A stretch of 64,000 bases of DNA from positions 121,838 to 185,837 of the forward strand of contig JABXIQ010000002.1 of the NCBI GenBank assembly GCA_013373015.1. Direction: 5' to 3'. The DNA is from Kangiellaceae bacterium. Lineage in GTDB: Bacteria > Pseudomonadota > Gammaproteobacteria > Enterobacterales > Kangiellaceae. This document shows, in pieces, positions 7,529 to 17,525 of the stretch; the first letter of the stretch is position 1; each line of letters begins with the position of its first letter. The notes under the pieces were generated by a model that made no database searches, was not told where the DNA came from, and was given only the letters and a program-made list of their open reading frames with translations. The position numbers were made by a program, and so were the translations under genes.

Positions 7529-10192
7529 ATGAAATCTAATTATTCTTTCGAACTTATTGAATCCGAAAATAGTGTTGTAATTACTGCTAGTCAGCGTTTG
7601 TCTCGGCATATTAGGGAAGAGTTTAATCGTAGTCAGTTTTTGCAGGGAAAAAAAGTTTGGTCAAGTTTAGATGTAATGCCTTGGAACGCGTGGACTTCGG
7701 TACTATGGTCTTGGCTAAATGAACAATGGCCACAACAACAGGCATCGTTGCCTTATGTATTAAAAGATCAACAAAGTCTGTTTTTGTGGCAAGACATCGT
7801 AGAGCAGTCGAACTGGAATGATTACTTACTACAAATTCCCGCGACAGCTAAAAAAGCGTGGCAGGCTTGGCAACAATATCAAGAATGGCAACTGAAGATC
7901 AGTGAGAGCGCTGCATGGGATAAAGATCTGCGTGCTTTTAAAGATTGGAGTCATAGCTTTGCTCAACAGCTTGAACACAATCATTGGCTTGACTCTTCAT
8001 CAAGCTTGAATTGGTTGATCGAACACTTTTCAGTTATTAAGGGATTGCTACCAAAGCATATTTACCTAGCAGGCTTTGAACAAATAACTCCACAACAACA
8101 GCAGTTATTTGATCTTTTCGCAAAAAACTCTACTGTTCAATGGTTAACTAGACAAAAAAAGGCTAGTCAGCCTCAGGTGATTAACTTTAATAATCGTCGA
8201 GAAGAATTTCGGTTTGTTATACAGCAAGCAAAAAAAGCACTACAAACAAATTTTAAACAGAATCCAAATTACAAGTTTGCCATAGTTGTACCTGAGTTGG
8301 AGCAGTACAAGCCTCTTCTTGAACGGTTGTTATGGCAAGAGTTAACCCCTAGTTTTGTTGATGATAAGACTAATGAAGCTATTTACGATTTTTCCTTAGG
8401 CGAACCTTTGTCGTCACAACCCGTTGTGATTACAGCACTAAATATATTGAAGTTATTAAAGGGAAGTGTTGAATTATCTGAAGTCCGTCAAGTGCTACTA
8501 TCGCCTTATTGGGGTGACACAAAAGAAAGTGTCACTGCACGAGCGGAAATTGATCTAAAGTTTCGCAGTCAACATAAACAACGATTGAAGTTGGACGACT
8601 TAATCTATTGGGATAGTGATGGACAATTAACCGAGTTACTAGGTTCTCTAGCTGAGCTAAAAAAAGAATTAGCCGATAAGCGCACCTTAATAGAGTGGAT
8701 GGCTTTATTGCCTAAGATGTTAGAGCGAGCTAGTTGGCCAGGGTATCGAGTGCTGTCTAGTCGTGAATACCAAATTCATCAAACGCTACTCGATAGTTTC
8801 AATAGTTTGCGAGATTATCAGCTTGTAGCAAACAAAACTATTGGCTTTAGTCAATTATTAGAATTGATTTTTCGAATTGTAAGTGAAAAACAATTCCATC
8901 AGGAGCAACCTAAAGCTCCAATCCAAGTTATGGGGTTACTAGAAACCTTAGGTTTAGAGTTTGATCAGGTGTGGCTAACAGGTGCGACTTATCAAGTGTT
9001 ACCAACTAAGCCAAGTCCAAATCCTTTTATTGACAAACTATTGCTAAAAAAGCATGAGATGCCTGGAAGCTCGAGTCAACGCGAGTTGGATTATGCCAAT
9101 CAATTATTAGCGAGTTTATGTTTGTCTAGTGAACAGGTGAGTATTTCTTACTCTTTATTTGAAGGTGATAGCGAACTTTTGCCAAGTCCTTTGTTAAGTC
9201 GTTATCAACATCAGTCGATAGCTAGTGATCCTTTGATGACTCCGATACCTTTAAGAAGCGCTCGAACTGATGAGCAATTAGAGTTTTATGAGGATGAGTT
9301 TGGCGTTGCACTAGAGCAGCGCGAAATCAAAGGCGGAACGGGATTTTTCAAAGACCAAATTAACTGTCCGTTTAAAGCTTATTTAAGTTATCGATTAGAT
9401 GTTAAAGCATTTGATGAGGTTGAGCAGGGATTGAATGCTATGGAGCGAGGACAAATTGTCCATAAGGCTTTAGAGTTTTTTTGGCGACAGCAAGATTCCA
9501 GTGAAATACTAAAAGGCAAAAACGATGAAGACTTGTCGCGCTTGATTGAGCCATCTCTTACGCAGGCACTCGAGGAATTTAAACCTCATTTTTATTATTT
9601 GCAGATTGATGATTTCTTTATCAATGAAAAATCACGCTTACTACAGCAGTTAACTAAATCTTTAGTAATCGACGCTAAACGGTTGCCCTTTACACCATTA
9701 CACCACGAACAGAGGCAAACCATAGAAGTAGCTGAGTTAATTTTTAATCTGCAAGTTGATCGAATTGATCAAGTTGACGATGGATTATTGATTATTGATT
9801 ATAAAACAGGAAGCCCTACGCGACAGGCATTGTTAACAGAGCCTCCTGAAGAGCCTCAGTTAGCTCTATATGCCATTAATCAAAAACAAGACACTATTGC
9901 TGGTGTAAGTTTTTTTAATATCAACGCCAAAGAGGTGCGCTATCAGGGGCTGGCAGATACTATTGAGAATCTAGCACTAAATAAGCGTAGCGCTATTAAA
10001 ACACCAGTATCAGATTTAATTACGAATTGGCAATTGCAATTAAAAGCTGTTGGTGAAGAGATTAAACAAGGAAAGGCGATTGTTAATCCACGAAGCTGTG
10101 ACTATTGTGATTTTAGTGCCGTTTGCAGGATAAACCAGCGTCAAAAAGAGTTAGTCTCGGATACCTCTGCCGAGGAGGTTTATCATGATTAA
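7529..10192 (+). CDS. AddB-like PD-(D/E)XK exonuclease, probable DNA repair protein
   Basis: A protein of 887 residues from ATG 7529; a TTG at 7523 is a possible alternative with AGGA 12 bases ahead. The C-terminal third carries a RecB-type nuclease: GQIVHKALEFFW, then IIDYKTGSP (about 760) and QLALYAI. One cysteine (NCPFKAY, about 615) and a C-terminal CDYCDFSAVC set recall the four-cysteine iron-sulphur site of AddB nucleases. The N-terminal part is a divergent inactivated helicase-like region. It overlaps the next gene by 8 bases, so the two subunits are translationally coupled and probably act together on double-strand DNA ends. Confidence 0.8.
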   Translation: MKSNYSFELIESENSVVITASQRLSRHIREEFNRSQFLQGKKVWSSLDVMPWNAWTSVLWSWLNEQWPQQQASLPYVLKDQQSLFLWQDIVEQSNWNDYLLQIPATAKKAWQAWQQYQEWQLKISESAAWDKDLRAFKDWSHSFAQQLEHNHWLDSSSSLNWLIEHFSVIKGLLPKHIYLAGFEQITPQQQQLFDLFAKNSTVQWLTRQKKASQPQVINFNNRREEFRFVIQQAKKALQTNFKQNPNYKFAIVVPELEQYKPLLERLLWQELTPSFVDDKTNEAIYDFSLGEPLSSQPVVITALNILKLLKGSVELSEVRQVLLSPYWGDTKESVTARAEIDLKFRSQHKQRLKLDDLIYWDSDGQLTELLGSLAELKKELADKRTLIEWMALLPKMLERASWPGYRVLSSREYQIHQTLLDSFNSLRDYQLVANKTIGFSQLLELIFRIVSEKQFHQEQPKAPIQVMGLLETLGLEFDQVWLTGATYQVLPTKPSPNPFIDKLLLKKHEMPGSSSQRELDYANQLLASLCLSSEQVSISYSLFEGDSELLPSPLLSRYQHQSIASDPLMTPIPLRSARTDEQLEFYEDEFGVALEQREIKGGTGFFKDQINCPFKAYLSYRLDVKAFDEVEQGLNAMERGQIVHKALEFFWRQQDSSEILKGKNDEDLSRLIEPSLTQALEEFKPHFYYLQIDDFFINEKSRLLQQLTKSLVIDAKRLPFTPLHHEQRQTIEVAELIFNLQVDRIDQVDDGLLIIDYKTGSPTRQALLTEPPEEPQLALYAINQKQDTIAGVSFFNINAKEVRYQGLADTIENLALNKRSAIKTPVSDLITNWQLQLKAVGEEIKQGKAIVNPRSCDYCDFSAVCRINQRQKELVSDTSAEEVYHD

Positions 10193-13100
10193 TGATCAGG
10201 GCGCTCGCCAGCAGGCTATCAATCATAAAGAATCTTTTATTGTGCAAGCACCCGCTGGCTCGGGTAAAACCGAATTATTAACACAGCGCGTCTTAAAGCT
10301 ATTATCGGTGGTAGAAAATCCTGAAGAAGTTGTCGCCATTACCTTTACTCGTAAAGCAGCTCGAGAGATGCAAAATCGCATTATTGAAGCATTAAATGGT
10401 GTTTATTCAGAACAGCCAGCTGAGCCACATAAATTAAAAACTTGGCAACTAGCTAATGCTGTAATCGAACGAGACCATCATTTTGGCTGGGGATTATTGT
10501 TGAGTCCGCAACGCTTGCAGATCAAAACCTTTGATTCACTATGCGCTTCAATTGCCAATCAGATGCCTGTATTGGCACATTTTGGTGGACAGTTAAGTCC
10601 AACTGAAACCCCGCAGAAACTTTACAATCGAGCCGCACAAACTGTGGTGGATGGGTTGAAAACTAATGAATATTGGGCTGAGCATTTACACAGAGTTTTG
10701 GCGCATACCGATAATAAATTGCAGTATTTGCAAGATTTGTTAGCACAGCAATTAGCTAAACGCGATCAATGGCTAAGACTGCATGCGGAAGGAGTGAATG
10801 AGAGGCAATCTCTAGAGCAAGGCTTCGAAGATTTATTTGTTACTAACGTTCAACAGCTTGATAACCTTTTAAGTTCAGAGCAAAAAAATCAGTTATTATC
10901 TTGTGTGCTATTTGCAGCTGATTATTTTGAAGAAGGACATGAGTTTTATTCGTTAAAAAAATTAACAAAATGGCCAGAAGCTTCAATAAAGCAATTTGAA
11001 ATATGGAAGTTGTTGGCTAACTTTTGCCTAACCAAGTCTGGCGGAGTTAGAGCAACTGCACCGTTACCTACACTTAAATCTGCAGAAACAAAACCAGAGG
11101 AAAACTCTATTCGGCAGATGAGAGAACTGTCAAAGGCTTTGTTTGCCGAGTTCAAAGTTAATGATTTGTTAGCTGAACAATGGTTAGCAGTTTGTAATTT
11201 CCCTGAACTAAAACTACAAGATGCGCAATGGGAAGTTATTGAGTCATTAACTGCTTTAATGCAGGTAGCAACTGCTTTTTTGAAGGTTGAGTTTAAAAAT
11301 CAAGGTGAAGTGGATTACTCGGAGATATCCATGGCTGCCTCGCGCGCGTTAGGTGAAATTGGTGAGCCTAGTGAATTGGCGTTGAAGCTTGATTATACCA
11401 TTTCGCATATTTTAGTGGATGAGTTTCAAGATACCTCTTTCAGTCAGTTTCAATTAATTGAGCTGCTCACTGCGGGCTGGCAACCTGATGATGGTCGTAC
11501 TTTGTTTGTGGTGGGTGATCCTATGCAATCCATTTATCGCTTTCGTGAAGCGAATGTAGGATTATTTATTCAGGCGCGTGATCATGGTATTGGTGATATT
11601 GCTTTGAAATTTCTTCAGCTGACTAGTAACTTCCGCTCCAGTAAAACTGTAGTTGATTGGGTGAATCATAGTTTTGAGAAGATATTTCCTAACTATGATG
11701 ATCCTGTGCTTGGCTCAGTAAAGTTAGCTTATGCTGATGCCACTAAAAAAAGTAAAGTTGATGATGATGTTTGCTTTAACGTTTTTTTTGACCAAGATGT
11801 AAGCGCAGCTGAAGCAGAAGCTGACTATATTGCTAAAACGATTAAGCAATGCTTGCAACAAGAACCAAACCAAACTATTGCTATTTTAGTGCGTGCCAGA
11901 AACCATGGTGAACAATTGATACAAGCCTTGAAGCAAGCATCTATAGCTTATACTGCGGAAGAGTTCGAAGAATTAGGTGCTAAACAAGCAGTACAAGATC
12001 TGTTAACTTTGTTAAGAATTTTACTGCATCCACTGGATAAAATTGCTTGGCTAGCCTTATTGAAATCACCATGGTTTGGCTTGACGCTAAGTGATATCAC
12101 TTTGCTAGAACAGCAGTTCTCCGATGACTTCTGCGGGTTTTTAGAAGGTTTTGAGCAAGGAAAAATACAACTAATTGGGCTTACAAAAAGTGCAATACAA
12201 AGGCTAAGCCTGCAAGCGCCTGTTATTAATAAGCATCGGCAACAACTTTACCAAAAAACATTAGCTATACAGCTAGAGGCTTTATGGATGCAGTTGGGAG
12301 GGGCTTTGGCTTGTGAAAAAGAAGAAATTGAAGAGGTTTACGCTGCGTTAGATTTTATTTCTTCTGCTGAGCAACAAAGCCTAATTTCCGACTATCAGCA
12401 ACTTTCAGACTCGCTTAAAAAATTATTTGCACCAGCGATAAAAGATAGTAAAAGCAAAGTATCGATTATGACCATGCATAAATCGAAAGGCTTAGAGTTT
12501 GATACGGTATTTTTGCCACGGTTGGATAAGAAGGGTGGCAATAATGATAAATCATTGATGGTTTGGGAGGAGTTTCCAACAGTTGATAATAGTAGTCAAT
12601 ATTTGTTGGCTCCAGTGGATCAAGCTGGCGAGTTGGAATCTTTGTATAAATTAGTTAGTCGTTTTTCTCGCGATAAAGATCGTTTAGAAAATGCTAGATT
12701 ATTGTATGTTGCTGCGACACGTGCAAAGAAACGATTGTATCTAACCGCTTGTGCGAATGCTAATTGGAGTGTCAAAACAGAAGAGTGGAAACTAACTAAG
12801 TTTGATGGCAATAGCTTGATGAGCTTGTTATATCCAATTTATCAAACGGCTATTGATGCTGAGTTTATGCGCTTTGAACAGGGTGTTAGCTCACTTCCAG
12901 ATAGCACTGTTGAGATGTATTCGCAAGATTGGCCTAGACTAAAAGACAATTGGCATTATCAGCCAATAGAAAATTGGATTGATGGTTTAGAATTTGTATC
13001 TCAAAAGACTGAGGTTCAATCCGTTGAGTTTGATTGGGCATCAGATGTAGCTAAAACTATTGGTGTTTTGATGCACCGTCAGTTGGAGTTAGTGGCTAAT

Positions 13101-13559
13101 GGTCAAGCACAATTGACGGAAGAATCTATTGGCCAATTTAGTGATAAGTCATACCAGCAACTAATAGCGAATGGCTTTTCGATTCACAATGCCACTTACG
13201 CCAAGCAAAGATTAAAACAGGGCTTAAAGAATGTTTTAACGGATCCTAAAGCTCAATGGATTCTACAGCCTCATCAAGATGCTCGTTGTGAACTAGCTTT
13301 AACTGGTCAGTTGGATGGTAACTTCAAAACATTTGTAATTGATCGTACCTTTGTCGATAGTGATGGCAAACGCTGGATTATTGATTATAAGGCTGGTAGT
13401 CATTTAGGTGATGATATTGAAACTTTTGTAGCGTCCGAAGTTGAGCGATATAGTCCTCAACTAGCAAATTATAAGGCCTTGATGGAGTCAATAGATTCGC
13501 GCCCAATTAAAACGGCCTTATATTTTCCAATGTTATCCAAGTTTGTAGAAGTGAACTAA
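10185..13559 (+). CDS. AddA/RecB-like UvrD-family helicase-nuclease
   Basis: An 1124-residue superfamily 1A helicase. Visible motifs: Walker A APAGSGKTE (22-30), Walker B DEFQDTS (about 410), motif III VVGDPMQSIYRFRE (about 443-456), motif V TMHKSKGLEFDTVFLP (about 763) and motif VI LYVAATRAKKRL. A C-terminal PD-(D/E)XK nuclease shows IIDYKAGS (about 1065). With the upstream AddB-like gene it should form a two-subunit helicase-nuclease for end resection. The start is well supported: GAGGAGG at 10172-10178 sits 6 bases before ATG. A RecBCD system may exist elsewhere; it is not in this window. Confidence 0.88.
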   Translation: MINDQGARQQAINHKESFIVQAPAGSGKTELLTQRVLKLLSVVENPEEVVAITFTRKAAREMQNRIIEALNGVYSEQPAEPHKLKTWQLANAVIERDHHFGWGLLLSPQRLQIKTFDSLCASIANQMPVLAHFGGQLSPTETPQKLYNRAAQTVVDGLKTNEYWAEHLHRVLAHTDNKLQYLQDLLAQQLAKRDQWLRLHAEGVNERQSLEQGFEDLFVTNVQQLDNLLSSEQKNQLLSCVLFAADYFEEGHEFYSLKKLTKWPEASIKQFEIWKLLANFCLTKSGGVRATAPLPTLKSAETKPEENSIRQMRELSKALFAEFKVNDLLAEQWLAVCNFPELKLQDAQWEVIESLTALMQVATAFLKVEFKNQGEVDYSEISMAASRALGEIGEPSELALKLDYTISHILVDEFQDTSFSQFQLIELLTAGWQPDDGRTLFVVGDPMQSIYRFREANVGLFIQARDHGIGDIALKFLQLTSNFRSSKTVVDWVNHSFEKIFPNYDDPVLGSVKLAYADATKKSKVDDDVCFNVFFDQDVSAAEAEADYIAKTIKQCLQQEPNQTIAILVRARNHGEQLIQALKQASIAYTAEEFEELGAKQAVQDLLTLLRILLHPLDKIAWLALLKSPWFGLTLSDITLLEQQFSDDFCGFLEGFEQGKIQLIGLTKSAIQRLSLQAPVINKHRQQLYQKTLAIQLEALWMQLGGALACEKEEIEEVYAALDFISSAEQQSLISDYQQLSDSLKKLFAPAIKDSKSKVSIMTMHKSKGLEFDTVFLPRLDKKGGNNDKSLMVWEEFPTVDNSSQYLLAPVDQAGELESLYKLVSRFSRDKDRLENARLLYVAATRAKKRLYLTACANANWSVKTEEWKLTKFDGNSLMSLLYPIYQTAIDAEFMRFEQGVSSLPDSTVEMYSQDWPRLKDNWHYQPIENWIDGLEFVSQKTEVQSVEFDWASDVAKTIGVLMHRQLELVANGQAQLTEESIGQFSDKSYQQLIANGFSIHNATYAKQRLKQGLKNVLTDPKAQWILQPHQDARCELALTGQLDGNFKTFVIDRTFVDSDGKRWIIDYKAGSHLGDDIETFVASEVERYSPQLANYKALMESIDSRPIKTALYFPMLSKFVEVN

Positions 13560-13561
13560 TC

Positions 13562-14125
13562 ATGAAGCCTATTACCCTAAATACTAAGCGCTTGTTTTTA
13601 AGACCTATGTTAGACAGTGATTTTGAATCCTATTGTGACTATGCAATGGATCAAGAGGTTATGAAATATATTCGACCTGTTGGCAGTAAAGCTAAAGTTA
13701 AAGATGCTTTTGCAGGTTTTCAAAAAGATTGGCTTGGGGAAGAAGGGCAGTGGATGGCGTTGGCTGTAGAGCTTGTCGAGACTGGTGAATTAATTGGCGA
13801 TGTTGGTTTTCGTTATAAATCAAAAGAGCATCAACAAATTGAAATCGGATATAAGTTCAATCGCAAGTTTCAAGGGTTAGGTTACGGCTCTGAAGCTATG
13901 GATGCTCTAATCCAGCATATCTGTGAACAGTGGGAATTTCATAAGTTAGTGGCTTACTGTGATCCTAGAAATACAGCATCCTATAAATTAATGGAGCGCT
14001 ATGGGATGAAGCAAGAAGGATACTTTAAAGAACATTTCAACTTTGGTGACCGTTGGCAAGATGAGTTAGCGTATGGTGTTTTGAAAAGAGATCTGGTTTT
14101 TGGATGTGTTAATGGAAAAAATTAA
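13562..14125 (+). CDS. GNAT N-acetyltransferase, RimJ/RimL-like
   Basis: A 187-residue acyltransferase. The N-terminal TKRLFLRPMLDSDFESYC is typical of the Acetyltransf_3 (RimJ/RimL/SpeG) group. The acetyl-CoA pyrophosphate loop is seen around YKFNRKFQGLGYGSEAMDA, and NTASYKLMERYGMKQEG is the usual beta6-alpha4 segment. The substrate cannot be assigned; ribosomal-protein or small-molecule amines are both possible. It starts 2 bases after the helicase stop, in the same operon, and overlaps the cupin gene by 14 bases. Confidence 0.78.
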   Translation: MKPITLNTKRLFLRPMLDSDFESYCDYAMDQEVMKYIRPVGSKAKVKDAFAGFQKDWLGEEGQWMALAVELVETGELIGDVGFRYKSKEHQQIEIGYKFNRKFQGLGYGSEAMDALIQHICEQWEFHKLVAYCDPRNTASYKLMERYGMKQEGYFKEHFNFGDRWQDELAYGVLKRDLVFGCVNGKN

Positions 14126-14476
14126 TTTAGCAGAAAAATTTAGTTTGTTTGACGAATATTGGACGCCTAAAGTACTCGCCGAATCTAATGAGCAGTTAGT
14201 AAAAATCGCCAAAGGGCAGGGCGAACTTGTATGGCATCAGCATGATCATGAAGATGAATTATTTATTGTATTTAAAGGTCAGTTAACGCTGAAGCTGAAA
14301 GAAAAGTATATAGTACTCAACCTGGTGAGATGTTTATTTTTCCAAAAGGTGTTCCGCATTGCCCTTATGCTGAAGAAGTAACTCACTTCTTAATGATAGA
14401 GCCAAAATCGGTAGTTAATACAGGTGAAGTTGTAAATGATAATACGATCGAAGCGGACAAACTTGAGTGGATTTAA
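14112..14476 (+). pseudogene. cupin-domain protein with a frameshift
   Basis: The frame from ATG 14112 encodes the first cupin motif (GELVWHQHDHEDELFIVFKG) but ends at 14381 in unrelated residues. The other half lies in the -1 frame: QPGEMFIFPKGVPHCPYAEE, FLMIEPKSVVNTGE and IEADKLEWI, with a stop at 14474-14476. One extra A in the four-A run at 14302-14305 would join them into a normal protein of about 121 residues of the AraC-cupin-like (DUF/mannose-6-phosphate isomerase-like) type. This is either a true mutation or a sequencing indel. The full span is given. Metal-binding histidines H-x-H plus E are intact in the first half. Confidence 0.8.
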
Positions 14477-14503
14477 TATGGGTTTTAAGTGTTTGTATCC
14501 ATT

Positions 14504-14538
14504 AATCAAAAAAGGAGCCTTAGCTCCTTTTTTTGATT
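14504..14538. terminator. bidirectional terminator between cupin and DUF885 genes
   Basis: AATCAAAAAAGGAGC / GCTCCTTTTTTTGATT with a CTTA loop. A and T tracts flank the GC core on both sides, so it can serve the plus-strand cupin operon and the minus-strand DUF885 gene that ends at 14550. Confidence 0.9.
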
Positions 14539-14549
14539 GCTGATGGATG

Positions 14550-16406
14550 TTAGATTTTAGATTTAACCCATTCGTCTATTTTAGTTCTTAACACAGGCAT
14601 AGGAAGTGCGCCATCAATTAATATTTGGGTATGAAAATCTTTGATATCGAACTTATCGCCTAAACGTTTTTCAGCATCAGCACGCAGATTGGATATTTCG
14701 CGCTGACCAACTTTGTAAGAAACGGCCTGACCCGGCCATGCGATATAGCGCTCAACTTCTGAAACGACATCGGTATCAGCCATCGATGAGTTCTCCATCA
14801 TATAATCAATGGCTTTTTGTCGCGACCAGCCTTTTGCGTGCAAACCTGTGTCAACAACTAAACGCATAGCACGTAGCATTTCATCACTCAATCGACCATA
14901 ATATTGCATTGGGTCGGTGAACATACCCATCTCTTTACCAATCGACTCAGCATAAAGCGCCCAGCCTTCTGAGAATACACTCAAACCACCAAAGCGACGG
15001 AACATTGGCAAACCTTCAACTTCTTGTTGTAGAGAAATTTGGAAGTGATGACCTGGTGCCGCTTCGTGGATAGACAAGGTTTCCATGCCGAATTTTGGTT
15101 GGCCTTTTAAATTAAAAGTATTGACGTAGAAAATGCCTGGTCGCGAACCATCTGGTGTTCCTGACATATAAGATGCACCTGCAGCAGACTCTGCGCGGAA
15201 AGCTTCTACTGCTCGAACTTCGTAGTCTGATTTTGGTTGGATATCAAACATGCTCGGAAGAAGTTTATTTACTTTTTCCTGTAGATCTCGATAACCTTGT
15301 AGTAATTCTTCTTCATTATCGTAGTAGAACTCTGGATTGGTTTGTACATACTCAAACCAGTCAGCTAAATTTCCTTCAAAGCCAACTTGCTTCATCACGT
15401 CTTCCATCTCGCCACGAATACGAGCAACTTCATCTAAACCAAACTGATGAATTTCATCAGCAGTCAACTCAGTTGTGGTAAAGGTTTTGAGCTGGAAGTT
15501 ATACCATTCTTTACCGTTTGGATGCTCACTTAAACCAAAAGACTCACGCGCATGCTGCATATAATCGTTTTTGATAAAGTCATGCAGTTTTTTGTAAGAT
15601 GGTACTAGCTTCGTCACAATGGCTTGAGTATAAGCATCGGTAAGACGTTTTTTATCTTCTGCTGAGAAATCTTCTGGCATATTTTCGATAGGTTTATAGA
15701 AAATACTCTTAGTTGGATCTTCTACTACATGCGCTTCAAGCTGCGGTAAGACTTTTTGCATCAAGGCTTTAGGTTGCACCACATTTTGTTCAATACCTTG
15801 ATTCATGTTGATGATCACTTGCTCCATGATAGCCGCGCCGCCATCAGCTCGTTTTAGCCAGTTATCATAATCTTCAACTGTCTTAAAAGGTTGTAAACTC
15901 TGGCCTGATCCTAGTTGAGCAAAAAAGTTAGCAATGTTGGAAGATTGATTAATTGGAATTAATTCTCCAGGGAATTGCTCGCCTTCTAAAGACTGCTCAG
16001 ATTGGTAAATAAAAATGTCATAACTTAAACGATCTTGCCCGGTTAACAAGTTACGGTCGATTTGCTTAATCTTGTCTAGCCATTCAACGGTAAAATCATG
16101 GCTTAATTTGCGGTATTCTGGAGAGAGGAAGTTAGGCAGTTGGTCGTTATAACCTGGAATGCCAATGGCTGTTGCTTGGATAGGGTTAAGTTTTAATCCT
16201 GCTTGAAAATTATCAGTAAAAAGCTGGTTTAATGCTTGTGACGCTTCTTCAGCCGTCATAGTGTTTTCTGCTACTGGTTGCGCTTCTACTTGCTCAGTCG
16301 TTTTAGTGTCCGCGACTGTAGTTTCATTTTTGTTGTCATTATTTGAGTTGCAACCAAATAAAGCCGTGGTTAGGGCCAAAGCCACTAAGGAAAGTTTCAA
16401 GTTCAT
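14550..16406 (-). CDS. DUF885 family lipoprotein, putative metallopeptidase
   Basis: A 618-residue protein with a lipoprotein signal (ALFGC, Cys19) followed by a low-complexity Asn/Lys/Glu/Thr linker. The DUF885 domain contains HEAAPGHHFQ (about residues 445-455) and FSEGWALYAE, which have the look of a zinc site with two histidines and a downstream glutamate. No reaction is established from the sequence; a peptidase role is the common inference. A clear paralogue lies at 28708-30558 with long shared stretches such as DGSRPGIFYVNT and RAMRLVVDTG/RAIRLVVDTG. The next upstream gene on this strand is a peroxiredoxin-like protein. Confidence 0.85.
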   Translation of the reverse strand: MNLKLSLVALALTTALFGCNSNNDNKNETTVADTKTTEQVEAQPVAENTMTAEEASQALNQLFTDNFQAGLKLNPIQATAIGIPGYNDQLPNFLSPEYRKLSHDFTVEWLDKIKQIDRNLLTGQDRLSYDIFIYQSEQSLEGEQFPGELIPINQSSNIANFFAQLGSGQSLQPFKTVEDYDNWLKRADGGAAIMEQVIINMNQGIEQNVVQPKALMQKVLPQLEAHVVEDPTKSIFYKPIENMPEDFSAEDKKRLTDAYTQAIVTKLVPSYKKLHDFIKNDYMQHARESFGLSEHPNGKEWYNFQLKTFTTTELTADEIHQFGLDEVARIRGEMEDVMKQVGFEGNLADWFEYVQTNPEFYYDNEEELLQGYRDLQEKVNKLLPSMFDIQPKSDYEVRAVEAFRAESAAGASYMSGTPDGSRPGIFYVNTFNLKGQPKFGMETLSIHEAAPGHHFQISLQQEVEGLPMFRRFGGLSVFSEGWALYAESIGKEMGMFTDPMQYYGRLSDEMLRAMRLVVDTGLHAKGWSRQKAIDYMMENSSMADTDVVSEVERYIAWPGQAVSYKVGQREISNLRADAEKRLGDKFDIKDFHTQILIDGALPMPVLRTKIDEWVKSKI

Positions 16407-16503
16407 GGTTCCCCACTTGTAGTAATTTAGCTATGGAATAGCGAATTAGATTAGCACAAAACGTGAAAAAAATACCTAAATGTAATAACTGGTTACATAT
16501 CTT

Positions 16504-17358
16504 CTAGCTAGGTCTCGAATCTATATCGTTAAGTAGCTTTTGGAAGGTTTGCGGCTCAGGGCGCACCCGATAATTATCTGTAATATCAACATATTGCACA
16601 ATGTTTTCACTATCAGTGATAATTACTGTTGGCATAACGGTATCCGATTGATAACCAAATACTTGTAAGCCAAAAGGTAAACCGTTTTGAGCAAATATGC
16701 CAAGAGATTTGGCTGCTTGATTATCTTGATCAATATAATACTCAAAAGGCACATTAAACTTGTTAGCTAAAGATTGAGTATGTTTTTCCGATTGCGGACT
16801 TATTAAGGCGATGCGCACACCTTTGCTGACTAACTCTTGATAATCACTAGCTACTTCTTTAATTTGCACCATACATAAGGGACACCAATTGCCACGATAA
16901 AATATCAATAAACTTGGTTTGCCTGCAAAACTAGCAGCATTAATACTATTGCCATGCAAATCGGTTAACGAAAAAGCTGGTAAAGGTGTATGAAGTTGTA
17001 TTTTGCTGCTGCTTCGATCAAATTTTGAATACCAAAATACATAAGCCCAAATTCCCACTAACGCCACAGCGGCCATGATTAATGTGGTGTCATCAGCATT
17101 GCTGCGCAATCTTTCGATAAAAACTATAGCAAATCCTAAGCTAGTAGTACCGAGCAGCAACCACAAATTACGACTGGTTCTAGCTGTGCCTACGATAAAG
17201 AAATAACCCATTAACAGCAAAATAGGTGTTGCCGAAAGCAATAAGCCAATTGCACTAATGCTTGGGTTGTTCACAAATAAGCGGATTGCATAGATCAATA
17301 TCATGCTATCTATGGCTAAAAATATACTAATAAACAACGATTTCAATAAATTGTGCAT
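16504..17358 (-). CDS. membrane-anchored peroxiredoxin/thioredoxin-like protein (AhpC/TSA domain)
   Basis: About 284 residues from ATG 17358; the frame also allows TTG 17388, and neither has a good ribosome-binding site. The first 110 residues form about four hydrophobic segments. The C-terminal domain is an AhpC/TSA redoxin with FYRGNWCPLC (Cys159 and Cys162), so it keeps a CxxC rather than the single peroxidatic cysteine of typical Prx. The domain probably acts in thiol redox at the membrane; which side it faces is not certain. A related exported domain lies at 32041-32700. Confidence 0.75.
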   Translation of the reverse strand: MHNLLKSLFISIFLAIDSMILIYAIRLFVNNPSISAIGLLLSATPILLLMGYFFIVGTARTSRNLWLLLGTTSLGFAIVFIERLRSNADDTTLIMAAVALVGIWAYVFWYSKFDRSSSKIQLHTPLPAFSLTDLHGNSINAASFAGKPSLLIFYRGNWCPLCMVQIKEVASDYQELVSKGVRIALISPQSEKHTQSLANKFNVPFEYYIDQDNQAAKSLGIFAQNGLPFGLQVFGYQSDTVMPTVIITDSENIVQYVDITDNYRVRPEPQTFQKLLNDIDSRPS

Positions 17359-17525
17359 AAGTTGGGGTAATCCGTGATTGGTTATCAATAGTCTATAACA
17401 TTGGATAATACCAAGTCTGATTTATTACATATTAAACGTGAATAGTGTAATCATTATGGTCAGACCACTTTACAGATAGGTTAAGAGTTAGTAATCTCAA
17501 GAAAAGCATCATTCAGGAATAATAC

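Noticed and set aside
14100..14381. TTG 14100 as the start of the cupin frame
   Set aside because: ATG 14112 lies 12 bases later and gives the usual N terminus; the TTG lacks a good site.
15155..15481. Plus-strand frame opposite the DUF885 gene
   Set aside because: Shadow of a long conserved gene; no domain.
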